Assembly: GCA_026461395.1 (NCBI GenBank)
Contig: JAPJNA010000046.1
Span: forward strand, 1 to 62,744
DNA from: Chthoniobacterales bacterium
Lineage (GTDB): Bacteria; Verrucomicrobiota; Verrucomicrobiia; Chthoniobacterales; UBA6821
Direction: 5' to 3'
DNA length: 62,744 nt
Within the stretch, counting starts at the first letter, position 1, and each line of letters begins with the position of its first letter. This document shows positions 24,541 through 32,544 of this stretch, one piece after another. Position numbers and translations under genes: made by a program. The notes below the pieces were generated by a model. That model worked only from the letters and a program-made list of their open reading frames with translations. It searched no databases and was not told the origin of the DNA.

Positions 24541-25384
24541 ATTCTTCAACCCTCTGCGCCTCTGCGCCTCCGCGGGAAAACATTTATCCGGATTTCTCCT
24601 ATTTCTACTTATGGCTTTATCTTCACTCACGGCGGGGGAGTATTTCGAGGGGTTTGATAACCCGGGGAAGCCCCCTGAGCGTGATGGCATTCACTGGGGA
24701 TACACCGACGAACTGACTCCCGTGGCCGGTTGGAAATCCATCATCCCGGGCGACGGATTTGCCCACCTTTCCGTCACGAGTCATTCGCTCGGGAAGAAAT
24801 TCAAACACCTCCCCGACGGAAGTGACTTCCTTCCTTTCCAGACACTCTCGCTTGGCCCTATCGGGAGCAATCACCGTATCAGCATCCGCGCAAAGAACAT
24901 GGCCATCCCCGGTGTCGCCTGCGTCCTCTTCACCTATCGTGAAAAAACCAAAGTCGACGAGATCGACATCGAGGTCACTCCTGACGACACCCAGTCACCC
25001 GACACGGGACATAAGACCGGTACCAATGGCGGGTGGACCGATGTCCGCCTCAATACCTGGGCCAATGCCAGGGAAAGTAAGAATGGCGACGGTTCGCTTC
25101 TACCGATGCGGAGCATTCGTACTCCGATCATCGGCTCCAACGGGGGAAAGGTCTCCCACCGCGATGACAGGTTTCACATCTACACGATCGAGTGGCGCAG
25201 CGGGAGTGTCCTGTTCTTCATCGACGGGGTTGAGCAGGCCTGTATCGACGACGTGGTTCCCGACTACCCATCCATGATTATCTTCGGAATGCGTCGTATG
25301 CCCTGGTCGGGTAAGCCCGATTGGTCTGGTGAACAAACCCTGCTAGTCGATTGGATCGACATCGAATCACTAGAGAAGCATTGA
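24524..25384 (+). CDS. Secreted glycoside hydrolase family 16 (GH16)-like protein
   Basis: A 286-residue lectin-fold glycanase. The GH16 catalytic signature EIDIE is intact (KVDEIDIEVTP, about residues 145-149). A later strand pair (FHIYTIEWRSGSVLFFIDGVEQ) is typical of the family. GH16 enzymes cleave beta-1,3 or beta-1,4 glucans or galactans. The N-terminal 20 residues (NPLRLCASAGKH region) are the translation of the CGCAGAGG repeat at 24551-24580; only from about residue 21 (hydrophobic LLFLLMALSSLTAG) does it look like a signal peptide. The ATG at 24524 overlaps the previous gene; ATG 24611 would give too short a signal. Its glycan may be the product of the nearby synthase. Confidence 0.8.
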   Translation: MDWKIRFFNPLRLCASAGKHLSGFLLFLLMALSSLTAGEYFEGFDNPGKPPERDGIHWGYTDELTPVAGWKSIIPGDGFAHLSVTSHSLGKKFKHLPDGSDFLPFQTLSLGPIGSNHRISIRAKNMAIPGVACVLFTYREKTKVDEIDIEVTPDDTQSPDTGHKTGTNGGWTDVRLNTWANARESKNGDGSLLPMRSIRTPIIGSNGGKVSHRDDRFHIYTIEWRSGSVLFFIDGVEQACIDDVVPDYPSMIIFGMRRMPWSGKPDWSGEQTLLVDWIDIESLEKH

Positions 25385-25853
25385 TTCTCCTCTCCCGCAG
25401 GGGCGTGGAGAATAAAGACCGAGATCTCCCGCAGAGGCGCAGAGGCGCAGAGAGGGAAAGAGAAAAGGATTTAATATGGAACTCAGGAACTCAGGAAAAG
25501 CATGAGCCAACAATGTTGCATAAAGATCTTGAAGTAGGATCGAGCGAAATTCTCCTTACTTCCCAATAAGGGCACACGTCTTTATTTCTCTTTTTCATTT
25601 CTGAGTTCCTGAGTTCCATATTAATTCTCTGCCTCCTCTACATCTCAGAAATTGATATCCCGGCCATTGCCTCGCCTTAGCGCCTCTGCGGGAGAATCTC
25701 TGCGGGAGAATCTTTTCCCCCACCCCCTCTGCTTTTCTGCGTTGCGGGAAAACATCTTCATTCCTCATTTTTCGCCCCCTCACCTACAAACATAAGCATT
25801 TCGCTTATCCCTATTCCTTCCACCTCTGATGATGCGAGAGGTAATGTTGAGTT
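25385..25853. repeat. 469-base gene-free spacer packed with repeats
   Basis: Copies of the CGCAGAGG family lie at 25391-25412, 25425-25460 (plus orientation) and 25679-25714, 25725-25755 (inverse). Nested inside them is a 24-base perfect inverted pair listed separately. The arms therefore form a large interrupted palindrome about 300 bases across. No open reading frame in it looks like protein. A tandem CTCTGCGGGAGAAT doubling is seen at about 25685-25714. Confidence 0.75.
25471..25624. repeat. 24-base perfect inverted repeat
   Basis: TTAATATGGAACTCAGGAAC and four more bases (25471-25494) recur exactly on the other strand at 25601-25624, with 106 bases between. Each arm contains the internal doubling GGAACTCA-GGAACTCA. 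It lies centrally in the repeat-filled spacer between the GH16 gene and the first GGDEF-EAL gene. Confidence 0.85.
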
Positions 25854-28241
25854 ATGAACGAAATGGCACCGGCCAAACTCTCCGGATCAGTACCACCGCC
25901 GCCTCACCCACGCGAGGAGGAACGGATCGCCCGCCTACTTGGCTACGACGTTCTCGATACCGAACGCGATGAGCTTTTCGACCGTATCACCGCAATGGCT
26001 GCTGAGATCACGGGATCGCCGATCTCCCTTGTCTCCTTGGTCGACAGGAATCGGCAGTGGGTGAAGTCCAACTACGGAATCGATCTTAAGGAGAGTTCAC
26101 GCGACGACTCCTTCTGTGGTCATACGGTCATGGATGCGGATAATCTCATGATCATCCCGGATTCAATGAAGGATCCTCGCTTTGTTCATAATCCGTTTGT
26201 CGTCGGGGAACCCCACATCCGCTTCTACGCGGGTGTCCCTCTTCAGAATGGTGATGGCCTCGCAATTGGCAGTCTCTGTGTCATCGACCGGAAGCCGAGG
26301 GAATTAACACCAGATCAGATCGCCTCGTTGAAGAATCTCGCCAAGATTGCCATGGATTACCTCGATATCCATCGCTCCAATCGTGAACTCACACGTCTTC
26401 TTCTGAGGGAGAAGGAAATCTACAACCGACTTCTCAACATGTCCTCAGAGATGGCCTCCTCGTCAGTCACTCTGGAGCAGGCCCTCCAGAGTATCATGGA
26501 TCACCTTGATCCCACGATGGGATGGCTTTCATGCCGCATGACTAACTTCATGACCCATGGTTCCGATGGGATCCGAATGAATCCCCTCCTTCCCCAAGAT
26601 CCGGAAACCGCTCAGATCTGGAGGAAGATTGATTCTCAGGCCACAAAACCATCACACGATGGAGAGAACACAGCCTTCATCTCCACAGGCCTCGACGCAC
26701 CCAAGTATGCCTATCTCGTGGTGCCGATCAGGAACCGGGGTAAGCTGCAGGCCAAGATTGAAATGATCTACCCCGATCACCGCAAGATGGATCCCAGGAT
26801 CAAGGAGGTATTCGACATCATGGCGGCGAATCTCGCGATTGTGGCAGAGAGGGAGATCGCCAACATGGAGCTCCAGCACCGCGCCGTTCACGACGCGCTC
26901 ACCGGGGCTGTGAACCGGACGCTCTTCCTTGAGGAGCTTCAAAAAGCAATCTCTCAAACCGATTCGGGTAGCCCCGATTCCGCCCTCCTCTTTCTCGATC
27001 TCGATGGATTCAAGGATGTGAACGATAATTTCGGCCACCAGATTGGTGACCGCCTTCTCGTCGAGGTCACGGAACGACTTAGGCATCTCATCCGACAAGA
27101 AGACATTCTCGGACGTCTGAGTGGCGACGAGTTTGTCCTCCTGGTGAGCCATCTTGATATCCATCGGGATCTGGATGCATTGCTCAAACGGATTCAGAGA
27201 CGTATCTCCCAGCCCTACATGCTCGGTGATCTGGAGATCCGAATCACCAGCAGCATCGGTGCGGCGATTCTCGACCGGAACGACCTCACCACACCCGAGC
27301 TCCTTCGCCGTGCCGAGGAGTCCATGTACCTCGTCAAGCATGGGGAGCGGAATGGGTACTGCATCGCTACCGAGGACATCATCCGCGCATTCAAGAAGCG
27401 CCTCGATCTCGACCGCAATGTCCACGAAGCCGTCTATCAAAAACGGCTTCTGCTACATTTTCAGCCGATCGTGGAGATCGAAACCGGAAATATCTGCTCA
27501 GCGGAGGCGCTCCTCAGGGTGATGAACAAGGATGGGTCCATTCTCGCCGCTTTCGACATTATCCCCTCCATGGAGCGCATCCGCCTTATGTCTGAGGTTG
27601 ATGAATGGGTCTTCGCCGAGTCCGTCCGTATCCTCCAGCAACACAGGAAGACATGGGAGGCGATTCCTGGATTTCGCCTCTCTCTGAATGTGAGCCCTAG
27701 TATCCTCATGACCCATGGATTCGCCACCCTCTCCTTGAATCGCCTCCAGACAGCGAGTGTCTCCCCCACGATGATTCGTCTCGAGATCGTTGAGGACCAT
27801 CTGGATATGGGCAATGCCTCGCTGATGGAAAATATCACCCTCTTCCGCGATGCAGGGGTGAAGGTCGCAATCGATGACTTCGGGACAGGCTACAGCAACC
27901 TTCAGCACTTGATCTCCATCCCCTGCGACACGCTCAAGATCGACCGCTTGTTTATTCAGGGAATTCCCTCCGGAGACGAAAAGAAAATCCAACTCCTGAC
28001 CGCGATGCTTCAGTTGGGGAAAACCCTTGGCTACACTGTGATTGCCGAGGGGATCGAGCTTCAGGAACAGGCCGATCATCTCCTAGCGATCGGTTGCAAG
28101 TATGGGCAGGGATACCTCTACGGGAAGCCGATGACGATCGATCAGTTCCTCGAGCGCCTCATGGAGCAACCTCCGAACGAACTCGATCTCTTCTCCTCCT
28201 CACCAGAGCTCACACATACTCCGACGCTACGCCATCCCTAA
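25854..28241 (+). CDS. GAF-GGDEF-EAL protein (c-di-GMP turnover), copy 1
   Basis: A 795-residue cytoplasmic protein without membrane helices. A GAF domain fills about 25-180 (ends GSLCVIDRKPRELTPDQ), and a second, weaker GAF-like region about 200-335. The GGDEF domain (about 345-510) carries SGDEF at 423-427 with an RxxD inhibitory site five residues before it (RQED). The EAL domain (about 525-780) keeps EALL, the Asn of LSLNVSP, LEIVED, DDFGTGYSNL, KIDRLF, AEGIE and QGYLYGKP. The phosphodiesterase half should be active; the cyclase half may be active or act as a regulatory GTP sensor. The ATG at 25854 is used. It is co-directional with its paralogue 11 bases downstream. Confidence 0.92.
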   Translation: MNEMAPAKLSGSVPPPPHPREEERIARLLGYDVLDTERDELFDRITAMAAEITGSPISLVSLVDRNRQWVKSNYGIDLKESSRDDSFCGHTVMDADNLMIIPDSMKDPRFVHNPFVVGEPHIRFYAGVPLQNGDGLAIGSLCVIDRKPRELTPDQIASLKNLAKIAMDYLDIHRSNRELTRLLLREKEIYNRLLNMSSEMASSSVTLEQALQSIMDHLDPTMGWLSCRMTNFMTHGSDGIRMNPLLPQDPETAQIWRKIDSQATKPSHDGENTAFISTGLDAPKYAYLVVPIRNRGKLQAKIEMIYPDHRKMDPRIKEVFDIMAANLAIVAEREIANMELQHRAVHDALTGAVNRTLFLEELQKAISQTDSGSPDSALLFLDLDGFKDVNDNFGHQIGDRLLVEVTERLRHLIRQEDILGRLSGDEFVLLVSHLDIHRDLDALLKRIQRRISQPYMLGDLEIRITSSIGAAILDRNDLTTPELLRRAEESMYLVKHGERNGYCIATEDIIRAFKKRLDLDRNVHEAVYQKRLLLHFQPIVEIETGNICSAEALLRVMNKDGSILAAFDIIPSMERIRLMSEVDEWVFAESVRILQQHRKTWEAIPGFRLSLNVSPSILMTHGFATLSLNRLQTASVSPTMIRLEIVEDHLDMGNASLMENITLFRDAGVKVAIDDFGTGYSNLQHLISIPCDTLKIDRLFIQGIPSGDEKKIQLLTAMLQLGKTLGYTVIAEGIELQEQADHLLAIGCKYGQGYLYGKPMTIDQFLERLMEQPPNELDLFSSSPELTHTPTLRHP

Positions 28242-28252
28242 GGAACTCATTC

Positions 28253-30634
28253 ATGAACAACGAGCCATTACCATCTTCCCCTGTGAATAAATCCTCTACC
28301 GCTGGAGAAATCCCCTCTTCCCCTACCCCGTATGAGGAGGAGCGTCTTTCCGTTCTCCAGAGCTTCGATCTCCTAAACAAAGAACCAATCCCCATTCTCG
28401 ATATCCTCTGCCAGTACACCGCCACTCATTGTGGTGTTCCCACGGCAGCCATCACGCTGGTAGATCGGGAAAAGATCCTGCTCAAGTCTGTCGCAGGAGT
28501 GATCAAGCCCCTAGAAATCGAGCGCACGACGAGCTTCTGTGCCAATGCCCTGATTAGTAGGGAGAAGGTCTTTGTCGTTCCCGACACATTTCTCGATCCG
28601 CGGTTTGCCTCCAATCCCCAGGTCACGCAGGAACCCTTCATTCGCTTCTATGCATCCGTGCGACTGACCACCACCACAGGTCAGGACATCGGATGTTTCT
28701 GCATCATGGATACCAAGCCGGGAACACTCTCAGAGGATCATGCAGAGTTTCTGACAGGCATGGCCAAGCAGGTCATCAAGTACCTGGAGGGTGAAAAGAC
28801 GAAAAAGGATCTTGCCCGCCTGCTCCTTCTTGAAAAAGAGGTCTATAACAAGCTCCTGCTCACCTCGGCGAACCTAGCATCCGTAGCACCCACCTTTGAC
28901 GAGGCTCTCCAGAGCATGATCCTCCATCTTGATCCAAAGCTCGGATGGCTCTCGGCCCGCATCCGCAACATGCAGACCGGCGGCACCACGGGGATCACAT
29001 ACAACCCGATCCTACCCGAGGATCCCGAGCTCCCCCTGCTCTGGAACCGCCTCGATAGTCAGTCCAGCCACCCCAGGCTGGAAGTGCCCCAGACGGACTT
29101 CATCAACTCCGCCCCGCTCCGCCCCGAGTACTCCCATCTGGTAGTTCCGGTACGGATCCGTGAGCGGCTTGTCGCCGTGATGGAGTTTCTCTATCCGGAT
29201 CATCGCAATGCGGATCCCCGGATTCGTGATGTCTTCAACCTCATCGCGGCCAATCTCTCCATCGTCGCAGAACGCGAACTCCTGAACATCGATCTGAAGT
29301 ACAAGTCAGAGCACGACCACAACTCAGGAGCGCCGAACCGCGAACTCTTCGTCCAGAGGCTGGATCGGATCCTTCAGGAGGGGAGCCTCATGAGCAATCG
29401 GAAACTGGTGCTCTTCTGCTTCGACATCAATGGTTTCCAGTCGATCAGCGACGACTTCGGCTACGAGGCCGGAGTCGAAGTACTCCGTGAGATCACCAGA
29501 AGGGCATCAAAGTTCTGCTCGGGGGATGACACGATCGGGCGACTTGTCGGCGGGGAGTTCCTTCTGCTCATTCATGAGAGAGAGCCCTACAGCTCACTCG
29601 AACTCACCATCAAGCGGGTGACATCCAACCTGAGCGGCGAGTTCCAATATGGTGATGCCAGCATTGATATCCAATTGAGCATAGGTTGTGTGGCCCTTGG
29701 TTCTGCCGAAGGATCCTCAGCCGAACTCATCCGCCGTGCCGAGGAGGCTATGCACCGCGTCAAGAACGGACAGAATCGCGGAATCTGCGTTGCCGATGAG
29801 CAGGTCACGCGGGAGTTCCTCTACAAAAGGGCGATGAACCGCACGGTCAAGGATGCGGTGAAGAACAACAGAATCTCACTCTACTATCAGCCGATCGTCG
29901 AGTTAGCCACGGGTAGGATCGTGGGGGCGGAGGCCCTGATGCGTCTGGTGAATCAGGATGGAAAACTTCTAGAGGCCAAGGATTTCATCGACTCCATGCA
30001 TAGGATGCGTCTGCTGGGCCAGATCGATGCCTGGGTCATCTCAGAGGTGCTTCTCATCTTGAAGGAAAACAAGAGCTTTCGGGATATGATTCCCGACTTC
30101 TATTTCTCCCATAATGTTACGCCTGAGGTCATCTGCCGGGAGGACTTTCACGAGCACTTCATCGCACAAGTCGAGCGATCCGGCGCACCCGCAAACGGAA
30201 TCCACATCGAGATCACCGAACAATCGATCATCCCCAACAACCAGATCCCCAACAACCAGATCCCCAACAACCAGATCCTAATCAATAACCTCAAGGTAAT
30301 GAAGGATTATGGCATCAAGGTATCTCTGGATGATTTCGGCACGGGATACAGCAATCTTCAGATCATCGCGCAATACCCGGTCGACATTATCAAGATCGAT
30401 CGCTCCTTCCTCACAGGGATTGTCTCCGGAAATACCGTGATGAACAACCTCTTGCGCTCCATCACCGACATTGCCAAGAACTTTGGCTGCAGCATGGTGG
30501 CCGAGGGAATAGAGCAACAGGCCGAGGCAGAGCACCTCCTCTCGCTGGGATGCACCCATGGACAGGGATATCTCTTCGGGAAGCCAATGCCTCTAAAGGA
30601 ACTCCACGCACTGGTCATGAAGCAATCAGGCTAA
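28253..30634 (+). CDS. GAF-GGDEF-EAL protein, copy 2, degenerate cyclase
   Basis: A 793-residue paralogue of the preceding gene with the same domain order. The cyclase signature is VGGEF (432-436), losing the metal-binding Asp, and the RxxD site is absent, so cyclase activity is unlikely. The EAL domain retains EALMRL, the Asn of SHNVTP, IEITEQ, DDFGTGYSNL, KIDRSF, AEGIEQ and QGYLFGKP, so it is a probable c-di-GMP phosphodiesterase. Residues 660-674 are three perfect IPNNQ repeats inserted between the ITEQ motif and the DDFGTG loop. AAGGA at 28239-28243, overlapping the previous stop, supports ATG 28253; the longer frame from 28094 lies inside the upstream gene. Confidence 0.92.
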   Translation: MNNEPLPSSPVNKSSTAGEIPSSPTPYEEERLSVLQSFDLLNKEPIPILDILCQYTATHCGVPTAAITLVDREKILLKSVAGVIKPLEIERTTSFCANALISREKVFVVPDTFLDPRFASNPQVTQEPFIRFYASVRLTTTTGQDIGCFCIMDTKPGTLSEDHAEFLTGMAKQVIKYLEGEKTKKDLARLLLLEKEVYNKLLLTSANLASVAPTFDEALQSMILHLDPKLGWLSARIRNMQTGGTTGITYNPILPEDPELPLLWNRLDSQSSHPRLEVPQTDFINSAPLRPEYSHLVVPVRIRERLVAVMEFLYPDHRNADPRIRDVFNLIAANLSIVAERELLNIDLKYKSEHDHNSGAPNRELFVQRLDRILQEGSLMSNRKLVLFCFDINGFQSISDDFGYEAGVEVLREITRRASKFCSGDDTIGRLVGGEFLLLIHEREPYSSLELTIKRVTSNLSGEFQYGDASIDIQLSIGCVALGSAEGSSAELIRRAEEAMHRVKNGQNRGICVADEQVTREFLYKRAMNRTVKDAVKNNRISLYYQPIVELATGRIVGAEALMRLVNQDGKLLEAKDFIDSMHRMRLLGQIDAWVISEVLLILKENKSFRDMIPDFYFSHNVTPEVICREDFHEHFIAQVERSGAPANGIHIEITEQSIIPNNQIPNNQIPNNQILINNLKVMKDYGIKVSLDDFGTGYSNLQIIAQYPVDIIKIDRSFLTGIVSGNTVMNNLLRSITDIAKNFGCSMVAEGIEQQAEAEHLLSLGCTHGQGYLFGKPMPLKELHALVMKQSG
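30230..30274 (+). repeat. 15-bp minisatellite inside the EAL domain
   Basis: Three identical 15-base units (ATCCCCAACAACCAG) encode IPNNQ three times; a fourth begins with ATC. Because the unit is a multiple of three, gain or loss of copies would keep the frame while changing loop length. Confidence 0.92.
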
Positions 30635-30706
30635 GCAGGAGTCTCAGCTATGCGACCAGAGCGGTCGGGTCATCTGTGATGAATTAGTCAAAATCATAAG
30701 GTTCTT

Positions 30707-32299
30707 ATGAAAGACATGCCCTCCAGACGGATCACGCAACCTATCAGGCAGAGGATCCTTCTCTTGAGGCGAAATATTCTCGCCCTCTGTGCGCTAACCG
30801 TGATCGCACTCTGGGGTGTGGTCCTCTACGCGCTCCACATCGAGTGGATCAATCGTCTGAAGGAGGAGAAGGTGGCACTCATACGCCATGCCAGCATCAT
30901 CTCGGGCAAGATCCACGACTCACTCGTCGATGCGAGCAAGATCATCGATGCGGTACGCACGGCTATCGAAAAGCAGATCAGCGTCGCATCTCCGGATCGA
31001 CGTCAAGCTTACGAGGTCATTCGCACGGTCATTCAGAACTTCAGCATCTACAACTCGGGCGACACATTGGGTCTGCTTCTCTACCTGGACAAGAACGGCT
31101 TTCTTACTGCCCAAAGCGGGGTCTACCCCTCCCCTGCCTATGATCTCACGGAGAGGGGCTATTTCCGTTCCCTTAGGGATGATCCCTCCAGGAAGTTTTC
31201 CATCGGCAAGATGAGGACAGCCATCACCACGGGCAAGCAGGTTTTTCACCTGTCAATGGCGCTACATAGCCCCCAGGGTGGGTTTGCGGGGGTGGTCGCA
31301 TGTCAAATCAGAGAGAAAGAACTCGCTGAGTCCATCGATCACATGCTCAAGGGGATCCACAACCAGATCCTGGTCCAGATCCCGAGTGATGGAACCGCCT
31401 TTCTTTATCCCACGACAGGTGAGATCCCCAAACAGGAGTCCCTGCTCAACGAGGAACTCCTGAGAGGCATCACCGGGAATCGGCAGGAAAGTGGACTGAT
31501 TGGTAATGAAGAAACTGGAACACTCAGAATCAGCGGAGCTAACTCGGCGTTTCGGGAAACGACTTATGTCGGATATGTAAGGGATCCCCTCTTTGGACTC
31601 CTCACCACAGCCAGAATTCCCGAATCGCAAATCATGAGAAGCTTTCTCCTCCAGAACGAATGCCTTATCGGACTGGCCATCCTGACTTCCCTGGGAATCA
31701 GCATCCTCTTTTATAGACTCTATCGAAAGGCGCTCTCGCTGGATAAATCGATCCATGAGGCTTCCTTCGACCACCTCACCCTGATCAGGAACCGGCGCTC
31801 TCTGGAGAAGGAGTTTCACCGTCTCTGGCGTGATGCGTCTCGTCGCAAGAAACCAATCAGCTTGCTCTTCATCGATATCGATCGGTTCAAGCAATTCAAC
31901 GACACGCACGGCCATGCAGCGGGTGATCGAGTGCTGATGGCAACGGCTCTCGTGATAAATCGCTCCCTAAACCGCCCCCTCGATCTCTGCTGTCGATGGG
32001 GTGGCGAGGAATTCCTAGCCCTTCTACCCGAAACAACGGCTCAGGAAGCCCTCTTCGTTGCAGAGCGGATCAGGCAACGCATCGGCATGATGAAGCTGAA
32101 GTTTCATGGAAAACCTCTTTCCCATATCACCCTGAGTATCGGTATTGCTGCAACCATGTCCCGGGTGCAGGCAGAGTTCCTGCACGAGTCGAAGTCTGGG
32201 ATTTATGAGCGGATCACCCCGGAGGATCTCATCGCCCGGGCCGACAAGGCCCTCATGCAGGCGAAGGAGTTGGGACGCGATCGGGTTATCATTGGCTGA
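30707..32299 (+). CDS. Membrane diguanylate cyclase with dCache sensor, copy 1
   Basis: A 530-residue protein with a membrane helix at about 22-45, an extracytoplasmic Cache-type sensor (about 50-310; LLLYLDKNGFLTAQSG, RGYFRSLRDDPS, KQVFHLSMALHS), a second helix at about 315-338 and a GGDEF domain (about 350-528). GGEEF is intact at 432-436 and an RxxD inhibitory site (RPLD) stands exactly five residues before it, so it should make c-di-GMP with product inhibition. The ligand is unknown; dCache domains often bind small organic molecules. A weak Shine-Dalgarno AAGG precedes ATG 30707. Confidence 0.92.
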   Translation: MKDMPSRRITQPIRQRILLLRRNILALCALTVIALWGVVLYALHIEWINRLKEEKVALIRHASIISGKIHDSLVDASKIIDAVRTAIEKQISVASPDRRQAYEVIRTVIQNFSIYNSGDTLGLLLYLDKNGFLTAQSGVYPSPAYDLTERGYFRSLRDDPSRKFSIGKMRTAITTGKQVFHLSMALHSPQGGFAGVVACQIREKELAESIDHMLKGIHNQILVQIPSDGTAFLYPTTGEIPKQESLLNEELLRGITGNRQESGLIGNEETGTLRISGANSAFRETTYVGYVRDPLFGLLTTARIPESQIMRSFLLQNECLIGLAILTSLGISILFYRLYRKALSLDKSIHEASFDHLTLIRNRRSLEKEFHRLWRDASRRKKPISLLFIDIDRFKQFNDTHGHAAGDRVLMATALVINRSLNRPLDLCCRWGGEEFLALLPETTAQEALFVAERIRQRIGMMKLKFHGKPLSHITLSIGIAATMSRVQAEFLHESKSGIYERITPEDLIARADKALMQAKELGRDRVIIG

Positions 32300-32544
32300 G
32301 TTGGAATTTTGTCGAGAGGCGCAGAGATAGAAGAAAACTCATAGGGATCCGTAACGGCTGCGTAGCAAAGAGATGTGTAAAGCAAAGGGATGAAAGGGAT
32401 GGGGGGGTAGATTCGCACGAGAAATCTTATCTTGTATTATATTGCCCCGAAATATAACGCTTAGAAACTAACCAGTTCGTTTTCATAGTTCGTTCAATGC
32501 TTTAGTTATTATACACCTTAGCCCCAACTGTACCCCCGCAGGTA
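32300..32544. other. Spacer between the two cyclase genes
   Basis: A partial CGCAGAGG repeat lies at 32311-32328, then GGGATGAAAGGGATGGGGGG at about 32386-32407. The last 120 bases are A/T rich with several TATA-like words (for example TTATTATAC near 32508) that could serve the second cyclase gene as a promoter. No gene or riboswitch is recognised. Confidence 0.4.

Larger units (their letters stand above)
23991..24580. mobile_element. Putative repeat-bounded element carrying a GxxExxY nuclease-like gene
   Basis: A 22-base sequence containing CCCGCGGAGGCGCAGAGG (23991-24012) recurs as a perfect inverted copy at 24556-24577. The pair encloses the GxxExxY coding region (24157-24540) and one further, diverged repeat at 24099-24130. 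The termini share the GCGG variant not seen in the other repeats of this window, which suggests they arose or moved together. No target-site duplication was found. Confidence 0.5.

Noticed and set aside
25391-25755. CRISPR-like array
   Set aside because: Repeats differ in length and orientation, spacers are irregular, and no cas gene is near; the pattern is a palindromic repeat cluster.
32400-32544. c-di-GMP riboswitch before the second cyclase gene
   Set aside because: The conserved GEMM core and its tetraloop-receptor text are absent from the spacer.
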